From: Anaerobutyricum hallii
GTDB lineage: Bacteria > Bacillota > Clostridia > Lachnospirales > Lachnospiraceae
NCBI RefSeq assembly: GCF_900209925.1
Contig: NZ_LT907978.1
Span: forward strand, 294,001-358,000
Direction of reading: 5' to 3'
DNA: 64,000 nt
This document shows positions 43,457 through 52,100 of the stretch, in pieces; position 1 is the stretch's first letter; every line of letters begins with the position of its first letter. Under the pieces are notes generated by a model. That model made no database searches. It saw only the letters and a program-made list of their open reading frames with translations, and was not told the DNA's origin. The position numbers were made by a program, and so were the translations under genes.

Positions 43457-43573
43457 GAAAAAAGAAATCATATCATATCCCATCTGCTCTGTAGTCGCTG
43501 TGGTTAAGATGCTCATCCGCATCCTAATCACGCTCCGAAGCCGCATCTGGGATATGATATGATTTCTTTTTTC
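43457..43573 (-). repeat. Family B palindrome, copy B5
   Basis: 117 bp; stem-specific TCATATCA paired with TGATATGA; inner stem partly changed (GTGGTTAAGATGC / GCATCCTAATCAC) but the loop sides are as in the other copies. Between the MerR-methyltransferase 3' end and the rfbA promoter. Confidence 0.87.
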
Positions 43574-43619
43574 TGTGTTTTGGTTCCAAAAGGAATGAAT
43601 TCAATAGTTTTTGAGGAGA

Positions 43620-43775
43620 GAATGAGGAGAGGTCAGGAGTCTGCTACTTACTCTCTTCGCTATGCTGAAGCTTTTTTCAAGTTTCACTGATGATAAGATG
43701 ATACTGCAATTTATCGCTGTACATGATACATTTTCCGAGTAAGCAGTAGTCTTCTGACCTCTCCCCCTTATCCCT
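43620..43775. repeat. Inverted-repeat spacer between B5 and C4
   Basis: The left GAGAGGTCAGGAGTCTGCTA and the right TAGTCTTCTGACCTCTCCCC are imperfect inverted copies; the right half recurs at 22083-22120. This is the role that J plays elsewhere. No gene is seen. Confidence 0.45.
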
Positions 43776-43817
43776 CCCAAAGACTATTGAATTCATTCCT
43801 TCTGAAGCCAACACACA

Positions 43818-43934
43818 GAAAATAAAAAGAATAGACTATAGCAAATGTAATGTGAGAGCAAGTAAAAATGCCGAACAGGCATTTTCTACGCAGTGATATC
43901 TTTACATTTGCTATAGTCTATTCTTTTTATTTTC
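43818..43934 (+). repeat. Family C palindrome, divergent copy C4
   Basis: 117 bp; outer stem GAAAATAAAAAGAATAGACT... replaces the AATTTAATATAG stem of C1-C3 yet is fully paired with the right arm (AGTCTATTCTTTTTATTTTC). Inner stem AAAATGCC/GGCATTTT kept; loop signature degenerate (GAGAGCAAG / ACGCAGTGATATC). Confidence 0.8.
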
Positions 43935-43954
43935 GTCTGTTTTCTCTCAATGAA

Positions 43955-45139
43955 TTAAATAGTAATAAAAATCCCGGCGTCTTTTGTAATAGTGAAGCCA
44001 TCTTCTGTTTTTTTTCTTACATAATTTCGAAATTCTTTGTAGTGGTCAATGATATACTGGTTTTGATTGCCATGGCAGGACAGAACGTAAGATATTAAGG
44101 TTTCCGGTTCTGTAACATGGAGGGAGTCCTCATAGGATAACCATTTTATATTTTGAAAATACGGAGCAAGAAGATCTGCACCGTTTTCTTTTCCAAAACG
44201 TTCAAAAAGCCGGTCTGCTGAAAGAACAATGCGGTCATCGAATTCTGAGACAAGCTCATTGATTTCTTTCATGTGAGCTGCGCCGTAGGTACTGCATACA
44301 AAAGTACCGCCTGTTTTTAGTACGCGGGAAATTTCTTCAAAAACAGAGGTGAGATTTTTGCAGTAAAATAAAATATGATTGGCAATGACAAGATCAAAGC
44401 TGTTATCAGGATATGGAATCCGCTCGCAGTCAAAAACCTGGAAATCAAAGCGGGATGTTTTTACATTTGCATGAATGGCACGCCGGGTATCACGAAGCAT
44501 TCCTTCTGAAATATCTGAAAGAACGACATGGAGCTGTTTTGGAATTTTTTCTTTATTTTCAAGCCATAAAGAACCATCACCGCAGCCAATCTCAAGAACG
44601 GTCGAATGTTCTGCCATGTGGCATTGATCAAAGATCCAGGGAAACCAGCCTTGTGTGTTCGTGCTGTATTTATTATGAAGCTGAATACGTGCGGAAATAT
44701 TGGATGCATTCTGATACTGGTTTTTCATACTTTTTTCCATACCGGTAAGATGAATCAGCTTAAGCATCTGACTCCAGTTTACACTGTGTTCTTCTTCAAT
44801 TGCTTTGGAGGTATCCTGAATCGCACGTTCTACCAGCTGGAGCTGCTCTATTTTATCCTGAACAAGTTTTCTTTGTAATTTCAAAGCATCTGCCATAAAA
44901 TGATAGTCAGAATCGTTGATCGTCATTTCCCGGATATCATCAAGTGAAAATCCCAGATATTTTAATAGAAGAATCTGCTGCAGGCGGGCAAAATCTTCAT
45001 CGGAATAGAAGCGCGCCCCATAAGGAGTCAGATAAGAAGGCTTTAAAATATTGTGGGCATCATAATACCGTAAGGTTTTCTTTGTGATATGAGCCGTTTT
45101 TGCAAATTCTCCGGATGAATAAAAACCATCTTTTTTCAT
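43955..45139 (-). CDS. MerR-family regulator fused to a SAM-dependent methyltransferase
   Basis: The 394-residue protein has a MerR winged HTH at residues 1-75 (YSSGEFAKTAHITKKTLRYY, then YDAHNILKPSYLTPYGARFY), a coiled coil to about 125, and a class I methyltransferase domain from about 150, with the SAM motif VLEIGCGDGSLW and a later FDLVIANHILFYC. Such fusions suggest a regulator that reads or modifies a small molecule; antibiotic or metabolite methylation is possible. The ATG at 45139 has GAGGAG 9 bases upstream. A TTGCAG/TATACT promoter with 17 spacing lies at 45174-45202. The gene is divergent from the 49-residue ORF. Confidence 0.85.
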   Translation of the reverse strand: MKKDGFYSSGEFAKTAHITKKTLRYYDAHNILKPSYLTPYGARFYSDEDFARLQQILLLKYLGFSLDDIREMTINDSDYHFMADALKLQRKLVQDKIEQLQLVERAIQDTSKAIEEEHSVNWSQMLKLIHLTGMEKSMKNQYQNASNISARIQLHNKYSTNTQGWFPWIFDQCHMAEHSTVLEIGCGDGSLWLENKEKIPKQLHVVLSDISEGMLRDTRRAIHANVKTSRFDFQVFDCERIPYPDNSFDLVIANHILFYCKNLTSVFEEISRVLKTGGTFVCSTYGAAHMKEINELVSEFDDRIVLSADRLFERFGKENGADLLAPYFQNIKWLSYEDSLHVTEPETLISYVLSCHGNQNQYIIDHYKEFRNYVRKKTEDGFTITKDAGIFITI

Positions 45140-45173
45140 AACTAGCATCTCCTCAGTTTGGTGTGTTTTTAAA

Positions 45174-45202
45174 AGTATATCATGAGATATTTTGTCCTGC
45201 AA
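45174..45202 (-). promoter_or_regulatory. Sigma-A promoter of the MerR-methyltransferase gene
   Basis: Minus strand TTGCAG (45197-45202), 17 bases, TATACT (45174-45179). Confidence 0.6.
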
Positions 45203-45275
45203 TGTGTGGAATCTATGCTTTGTTTATCTTTTTACCGGGGTATTCCTGAAAGTTATGGTTAAAGGCATTAGAAAC

Positions 45276-45284
45276 TGCTATAAT
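45276..45284 (+). promoter_or_regulatory. Extended -10 promoter upstream of the small ORF and jet operon
   Basis: TGCTATAAT with perfect -10 hexamer at 45279-45284; only a weak -35 (TGGTTA). It could drive the 49-residue gene and read into the jet operon. Confidence 0.5.
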
Positions 45285-45425
45285 TAAAAAAGTATCAGTG
45301 TATTATTTTTGAAGAGCATTCAAACATTCAAAGTATTAAAAATTCTACTTATCATTCCTTCTGTTTTGTGATAGAATAAAAAACTATGCGTAAAAATTTT
45401 AGACAAAATAAAAGGAGAGTTAAAA

Positions 45426-45575
45426 ATGAATTCAGAGAATGCATTTAAAAAACTTGGACAGAAACTTATGAATGGCGAGATCACACCGGAAGAACATGTA
45501 AAAGAATATAATAAGCTTTTAAGAGAGATGGCAGAGAAATATGATTCTCAATGGCGTCCACATGAACATATCTAA
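45426..45575 (+). CDS. Small hypothetical protein of 49 residues
   Basis: The ORF runs from ATG 45426 to TAA 45573-45575 with AAAGGAGA 7 bases upstream, a very good ribosome site. The product (MNSENAFKKLGQKLMNGEIT..., ending RPHEHI) is charged, helical and has no membrane span. I do not recognise it. It ends 138 bases before jetD on the same strand, so it may be the first gene of the defence operon or an independent gene. Confidence 0.6.
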   Translation: MNSENAFKKLGQKLMNGEITPEEHVKEYNKLLREMAEKYDSQWRPHEHI

Positions 45576-45578
45576 CAT

Positions 45579-45664
45579 ATAGGTATTCTTGGAGTTTTTT
45601 TGTGAAACGAAATACTAAAATCAAGTATTAAAATCAAGTACAAAAAGATTCTGAGAGTACCTAT
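45579..45664 (+). promoter_or_regulatory. Possible leader hairpin before jetD
   Basis: ATAGGTATTCT (45579-45589) and AGAGTACCTAT (45654-45664) pair at 10 of 11 positions around a 64-base loop that has TAAAATCAAGTA twice in tandem. It ends about 50 bases before jetD, next to GGGGAGG. A role in controlling operon expression is inferred only. Confidence 0.35.
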
Positions 45665-45713
45665 GTAGACAGGGGAGGTTTCTGTAGGAAATATCTTATA
45701 GAGAAATTTGAAT

Positions 45714-46694
45714 ATGAAAAAAATTTTATTGGAAAAACTTTTAGAAAAATGCAGAGAACAAACTTATCAAAAACAGTATGAGTACATTATGAATCTACTG
45801 GAGGAACAGAAGATTAAGCCGGTGAAGGCTTCCAGATTGAATGGAAAGAGTCCGGCTCTTTATCGTGAGTACTGGGTATTGGAAGAAAAGAAGGACTATA
45901 GCACTTATATTGAAGAATTAAGATATGAGATTGTTCCGGATATTTCTGTAGATTATTATTTAAGACATTTAGAAAGTTATGAAGCAGACAGGACAAGGGT
46001 GCTTGAGTTAAATCAATATTTGAAAAATAAAAAAAAGACACTTCAGTTTAAAGTATCGGTAAATGAACGCAGTTTTGAAATCTGGGGACAGGAGAAGTTC
46101 TTATCTAGAGGACAGGGAAAGCGTATTTTGAATCGGTGTGGACTGGAGCTGTCTTTTTTTAATATTTACGAGACGACAGAACCGCTTGCATATTATTCAC
46201 TTACAAGAAATATTCCGCAGAATTTGTTAATATTAGAAAATAAAGATACTTTTTTTAGTATGCGTCGTCATCTTTTGGAAGGAAATGAGGAGATACTTGG
46301 AATAAAGATTGATACGTTGATTTATGGAGCTGGAAAGGGGATTTTTCGAAGCTTTGAAGATTTTGACTTGTGTGTGGAACCTTATATGCAGGCGGAAGGA
46401 AACCAAATATTTTATTTTGGAGATCTGGACTATGAAGGTATTGGAATTTATGAGAATTTAGCTGAGCTTTTTAATGAAGAGTGGAAAATCATTCCGTTTA
46501 TGGCCGGATATGAGAAGATGTTAGATAAAGCTGTGAAGGCTGTCAGTATTCCAGAGACGAAAGAGAGGCAAAATAGAAATATAAAAAATATTTTCTTTTC
46601 TTATTTTTCAACAGAACGAATAAAGCAGATGAAAGAAATTTTGGAAAAGGGAAGATATGTTCCACAGGAAATTTTAAATATTTCAGATTTTTAG
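45714..46694 (+). CDS. jetD: Wadjet-like JetD nuclease subunit (TOPRIM domain)
   Basis: The 326-residue protein has a variable helical N-terminus (1-120) and a C-terminal TOPRIM-like domain related to topoisomerase VI A. The acidic residues are Glu175 (LLILENKDTF) and Asp237, Asp239 (YFGDLDYEG), with IYGAGKG at about 204-210. In Wadjet, JetD is the DNA-cleaving subunit called in by the SMC complex. The ATG at 45714 is used; a TTG two codons earlier is in frame. The ribosome site is weak. The stop is 17 bases before jetA, so it is the first gene of the jet operon, unlike the usual last place. Confidence 0.85.
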   Translation: MKKILLEKLLEKCREQTYQKQYEYIMNLLEEQKIKPVKASRLNGKSPALYREYWVLEEKKDYSTYIEELRYEIVPDISVDYYLRHLESYEADRTRVLELNQYLKNKKKTLQFKVSVNERSFEIWGQEKFLSRGQGKRILNRCGLELSFFNIYETTEPLAYYSLTRNIPQNLLILENKDTFFSMRRHLLEGNEEILGIKIDTLIYGAGKGIFRSFEDFDLCVEPYMQAEGNQIFYFGDLDYEGIGIYENLAELFNEEWKIIPFMAGYEKMLDKAVKAVSIPETKERQNRNIKNIFFSYFSTERIKQMKEILEKGRYVPQEILNISDF

Positions 46695-46711
46695 TTAGAT
46701 GGAGAAAAAAT

Positions 46712-48325
46712 ATGCAGTATGAATTTTTGAAGAATTTCCCCCGGAGAATGAAAAATGTAGGTTTGTATGCAGTCATTGTTCAAAACAGTGTTCAGAAATT
46801 ATCGTGGAAACAGTATGGATTTACAAAGTTCGATGAGCAGATAAATCTTTTATTTATCGTATTACTTTATATTATGGAACAATCGTTAAAAGAAGAAAAG
46901 TGTACGATGGATGATATAGCAACATATATAGATACGATTAATGTGCAGTATATGCAGAAAGATATTTCATATGAGCAATGCAGGAAGCTGGGGGATTTTA
47001 TTGTAAATACAGTGTTGTCTAATGAGGGGCGGCCTATATATTTTGATGGATATCATTTTGAAAAAAATGCATATGAAAAAATGCAGATCAGTTATGTAGC
47101 AAATAAAATTGTTTATATAGAAAACGAAGTGAGAAGAACATCATATTATCTGACGGATGATGGATATAATCTGCTTTTATCAACTTTGGAAATAGAAGAC
47201 AATATGAAGTTTAATATTCATGAAATTATTTTTCGGCTTCATCTGGAAAAGCAGAGTTATGATAAGGCAGTGGATGATATAAAAAACGTATTTAATCTAA
47301 TGCGGATACAGTTTCAGAAAGTTCAGGAAGCCATGAGGCAGATCCGAAGAAATGCGTTAAATTATTCTGTAAAAGATTATGAAGAAATTTTATTAGGAAA
47401 TTTAAATACGATTACAGATACAAAAAAGAAGTTTCAAAGTTATAGAGAGATGATTCAGATGCGTGTGAAAGATTTAGAGGAGGAAAATATTAATATACGC
47501 AAGTTAGATAAAAAAGAGAAGCAGGATTTAAATAATCTTAAGATTATTGAGAAATATCTGACAAGAGTTCTTGACGAGCATCAAAAGATTTTAAATAGTC
47601 ATTTTGATTTGAAAATATTGTATACAGAGGAACTGGAACGCTTATCACAAGCAAGATTAATACAACGTTTTTCGATACGAAAAGATTTTTATGATAAGGT
47701 ATTGCAAAAACCAGCTTCATTAGAAAATATGGATATGTTTTTCCGACCCCTTTTCAATAAAAAACCAGAGAAAATTTATAATTTGAACAAAGCATTTTCT
47801 TATGAGAAATCTGTCGGTATATCAGAGGATAAAGATATAGAGGAGGAACTGGATTTTGATGAGGAAGCTTTTCAAAAAGAAAAAGAAGAAAAACTGCGAA
47901 AGAAGTTGTTAGTCTATGAGAAAAGTCTTCGATATCTGCTTGAAAGAGCATCGGTTACAGGGAAGATTTCTCTAGGAGAGTTAAAAGAAAGGATAGAAGC
48001 TTACCCGGAAGAAAAAGAGATTTTTATACCGAATGTAGATGTGTTTAAAGAAATTATGGTGGAACTGATCCGCAACCGTATTATTGATATTGCTGCATTG
48101 AAAAAAGAAAAAAGTGAATATATTCAGGAACAGCCGGGAGGATTTCAGCTTAATGAAATGCTTTTAAAATTGGTAGAAGAGATTCCTGAAAATAGTAAGA
48201 TAAGATTGATTAAAGCAGAGCGGTTAGAAGAGGAAGAGGCGATTGTTTTTTTAGGGATAAGAGATGAGAAGAACCAATACAGATCCATACGATGTTCAAA
48301 TGTTTTGATATATATAGAGTGTTGA
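46712..48325 (+). CDS. jetA: Wadjet-like JetA, kleisin-type subunit
   Basis: The 537-residue protein has an N-terminal winged-helix-like region (LSWKQYGFTKFDEQINLLFI), a long helical middle (residues about 180-330, with coiled-coil heptads) and a C-terminal winged-helix region (SLGELKERIEAYPEEKEIFI). Size and placement agree with JetA, the MukF/ScpA-like kleisin that bridges the SMC heads. Identification rests mainly on context with JetD and the SMC-like protein. It is 17 bases after jetD and 38 bases before jetB. AGATGGAGAAA lies upstream of the ATG. Confidence 0.75.
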   Translation: MQYEFLKNFPRRMKNVGLYAVIVQNSVQKLSWKQYGFTKFDEQINLLFIVLLYIMEQSLKEEKCTMDDIATYIDTINVQYMQKDISYEQCRKLGDFIVNTVLSNEGRPIYFDGYHFEKNAYEKMQISYVANKIVYIENEVRRTSYYLTDDGYNLLLSTLEIEDNMKFNIHEIIFRLHLEKQSYDKAVDDIKNVFNLMRIQFQKVQEAMRQIRRNALNYSVKDYEEILLGNLNTITDTKKKFQSYREMIQMRVKDLEEENINIRKLDKKEKQDLNNLKIIEKYLTRVLDEHQKILNSHFDLKILYTEELERLSQARLIQRFSIRKDFYDKVLQKPASLENMDMFFRPLFNKKPEKIYNLNKAFSYEKSVGISEDKDIEEELDFDEEAFQKEKEEKLRKKLLVYEKSLRYLLERASVTGKISLGELKERIEAYPEEKEIFIPNVDVFKEIMVELIRNRIIDIAALKKEKSEYIQEQPGGFQLNEMLLKLVEEIPENSKIRLIKAERLEEEEAIVFLGIRDEKNQYRSIRCSNVLIYIEC

Positions 48326-48363
48326 TCTGTACGGGATAACAGCGCAAAATAGGAGTAGGAACA

Positions 48364-49104
48364 ATGGCATACACAATAGAAGATATTAAAAAGAGTCAAG
48401 AAATATTTTATTATCTTTTAGAGCATCATGAGCTTCGGGAAGAAGAGGAGCAGATATTATATAAGGCATACACAGAGGAAGAAAATGTCCAGAATATTGT
48501 AAAGTCACAGGGAGAAACCGCTTCTTGTGATATTGAGCGGTATGGAAACATTATTTACCTGATTCCAAGGGAAAATAATAATTTTCTTGGATATTCCAAA
48601 GCGGAATTAAAAAAAGAATTATGTAAATCGGCAGGAACAAACAAAGATTATTATTTATCACAGTTTACAATCCTGACTTTGTTATCGGAATTTTTTGATG
48701 GGGAGGGAGACAGCAGCAGAGCAAGAGAATATATTCGTTCTGGTGAGCTGATGAATATTTTATCAGAACGTTTAAGAGAAGGCGCTGCTTACGAAGAGGA
48801 ACATAAAGAAGATAATGATGAAGAAATCGATACGGCAGGAATTTCCTTTTTGGATCTGTGGCATGCATATGAAGCATTGAAATCAGATGATCGGGGATCT
48901 CATGCTAAGACAACAAAAGAAGGGTTTATTTATAATATACTTCTTTTTTTACAGAAGCAGGGTTTGATCGAATATGTGGAAAGGGATGAGATGATAAAGA
49001 CAACAAGAAAACTGGATAGTTTTATGGATTGGAATCTTTTGAATCAGAATAATTATCGTAGAGTGAAAAATGTACTGGGGGTAATTGAAAATGAGCAAAA
49101 TTAA
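48364..49104 (+). CDS. jetB: Wadjet-like JetB, MukE-type subunit
   Basis: The 246-residue acidic protein is predicted to be all helical with winged-helix character (KEGFIYNILLFLQKQGLIEY, near residue 182-201). Its place between the kleisin and SMC genes and its size match JetB, the MukE/KITE-like subunit. AGGAGTAGG precedes the ATG. Its 3' end overlaps jetC by 14 bases, a sign of translational coupling. No sequence motif proves the family alone. Confidence 0.72.
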   Translation: MAYTIEDIKKSQEIFYYLLEHHELREEEEQILYKAYTEEENVQNIVKSQGETASCDIERYGNIIYLIPRENNNFLGYSKAELKKELCKSAGTNKDYYLSQFTILTLLSEFFDGEGDSSRAREYIRSGELMNILSERLREGAAYEEEHKEDNDEEIDTAGISFLDLWHAYEALKSDDRGSHAKTTKEGFIYNILLFLQKQGLIEYVERDEMIKTTRKLDSFMDWNLLNQNNYRRVKNVLGVIENEQN

Positions 49105-52100
49105 TGCAGTTCGGTTTATTAACCTCAATTATAATAATAATGCTATAAAAATTAATGATGAATGTATGCAATTTAATGGAAAGAGTACGCTTCTTTCATT
49201 AAGAAATGGTGGCGGTAAAACGGTTCTTGTTCAGATGATGACAGCACCATTTGTTCACAGAGGAAAGCAAAAAACGAAGGATAGACCTTTTGAGAGTTAT
49301 TTTACGACAGCAAAGCCTTCTTTTATTCTTGTTGAGTGGCTGCTTGACGGAGGAGCCGGCTATGTTCTTACAGGGCTGATGATTCGAAAAAATCAGGAGA
49401 TAAGCGAAGAAAAGACAGATGCACTTGAAATAACGGCTATAATCAGTGAATACAAAGAGCCTTGTATGTATGACATTTATCATTTGCCGGTGGTAGAGAA
49501 GAATGAAAACACAATGAAATTAAAAAGTTATCATTCCTGTAAAAAACTTTTTGAAGAGTATAAAAGAGATAGGAAAAATGCATTTTTTTGTTACGATATG
49601 AGTAGTCCGGCACAGTCGAGACAATACTTTTACAAGCTGCAGGAGTACCAGATTAATTATAAAGAATGGGAAACGATCATAAGAAAAGTAAATGTAAAAG
49701 AGTCAGGGTTATCAGAATTATTCAGTGATTGCCGGACGGAAAAAGAACTGGTAGAAAAATGGTTTTTAGAGGCCGTTGAAAGTAAGCTGAATAAGGATGA
49801 AAATCAGATTAAAAAATTTCAGGAAATTCTTCAGAAATATGCCGGAAAATATAAAAATATTAAGGAGCAGTTAAAAAGACGGGATACGATTCAAAAATTT
49901 AAAGAAGAAGCAGTGGAAATTCAGGCAGGAGCAGAAGATTTTCTTTCCAGGGAACAGGAAAGGGAAGAGCAGGAGAAATTAATTGCTGCTTTTATAGAAG
50001 AATTAAATATACTATGTGAGAAAGCGGAAACGGAACAAAAAGCTCTGATACAGGAAAAAGAAAAACAGGAACAGGAGCTTGAACTTATAAAATACGAAGA
50101 ATTATCCTGCGAATACCATGAGAAAAACAGAGAAAAAAGTAATCATGTAAGTAATCGTGAAATGATAGATTTAGAGCAGGAAAGTCTGTGTAGAAAACGT
50201 GAAAAAATACAGAAAAAAGTAAATATATTCTGTTGTGCGAAGCAGCAGGAAATGGTGGATGAAGACAGGCAGGAGTGGGAAATAAGAAAAGAAAAAGCTG
50301 CCATTGTCAGGGAACGAGAAGAAGATTTAGAGCCGGAAAGAAACAGAATTGGTGGATTACTATGCGATTATTATAGAAAACAGATAGAAGATAATAAAGA
50401 GCGGCAAATCAAGATAAGTAATCAAAAGATTCAGATTCAGGATGATGTGGCGCAGGAGAAAGATCGTTTAGAAAACTATCGGGAAGAAATAAAAAAGATT
50501 ATAGAACAAAAAGGTGGCCTGCGAAGCCTGGTTAGAAATTATGACAATACGGAAATAAAGTACAATACACGTTACAAAGAAAATCTTTCAAGAAATATAC
50601 TCGGAATTTATGAGCCGGGAATGCTTGAAATAAAACAGGAGACTTATGAACAGGAAGTAAAAAAATCACTTCAGGAAAATAAGAAAAAGAAAGAAAAATT
50701 ACAAAATACAAATGAAGAGATTTATAAAAAAGAAAGGATGTTAGAGGAAAAAAAGGAACAGTATATTCAAAAAAACGTAGAAATAGAACAAACAATAGAA
50801 GAAAAGAACAGTTATGAACAGGAAATAGAAGAAAGAAAAGATATTCTGAAGTATCTGGAGCTGCCGCAGGAAAAACTATTTGCCAGAGAAGAAATTCTTC
50901 ATAAAGCCTGGGGGAAAATAGAAGAGTTAGAGGACAGGAAAAGAAAATTAGAAAAAAAAGAAGATATTATTCGAAAGGAACATAAATTATTAGCCAGTGG
51001 ACGTGTAATGGAACTTCCGGAAAATCTCAGAGAAGAATTTGAGAAGTTCGATATCCCGGTCATTTATGGAATGGAATGGCTGAAAAAGAATGGATTTGGT
51101 GAAGAAAAAAACAAAAGAATCGTCAGTAAAAATCCTTTTTTACCTTATTCACTCATATTAACACAACAAGAGTTAAAAAAGCTTTCAGAGAAAAAGGGTG
51201 AAACATATACCTCATTTCCGATACCAATCATAGAAAGAGAACATCTTGAATCTATAGAGTTAGATTTAACAAAATCTTTTGTAAAAATGAATGATATCCA
51301 TTTTTATATTTTGTTTAATGAGAATCTTCTTGATGAACAAAAAATGCAGGAGATGATAGCACAGAAACAAAAAGAAGCAGAAGCAGTTAAAGAAAGTATA
51401 CAAATCTGCAAACAGGAATATGAAGATTATTTTCATCGTTTTGAACAGATAAAAGGTCAGAAAATAACTGAAAAGTTATGGGAAGATATTCAGAAAAAAC
51501 TGCAAAAGCTTGAAAAAGAAAAAAAGGAAAGCTATCAGGAGGTACAGCAGGAAAGAGAAAATCTTCAATCATTAAAGGAAAGTTTTGAAAAGCTGCAAAA
51601 ATCGATTCAGGAAGCAGAGCGAATAATCGAACTTCAAAAAGAACGGACAAAAGAATTTGAAGAATTGAGAAAAGAATACTCTGCATACGAAAAAAATAAT
51701 AAAAAACTTCAGGAATGTGAGAAAGAGGAAAAACGTTTAGAGAACCGGCAGAATCTTACGGAGGAAAAAATAAATATCCTTGAAGAAAAATATAGAGAAT
51801 TTGGCACACAGGAAAACATTTTATTTAGGGAAAACGAAACACTTCAAAACACATATCAGAAATTTGCCGGATATCAGAAAGCAGGAAAAAATACAGAGAC
51901 AAATTCCTTTTTGGATGAGGAAGAACTGTTTAAATTAGAAGCCAGATATGAGGCAATTACAGCGGAAATCTCACAGGAATTAAAAGATTTAGAAGCAGAG
52001 GAAGAGAAAGCACTGGCACGTTATCATAAATCCGCAGAAGAATTAGAGGAACTAAGCCAGAAATATAATTTGAAAAAGTCTGCATGGGAAAATGTTCTTT

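Noticed and set aside
21287-43954. CRISPR-like arrays suggested by many repeats
   Set aside because: The repeats are long palindromes spread over the window, not short direct repeats with regular unique spacers, and no cas gene is present.
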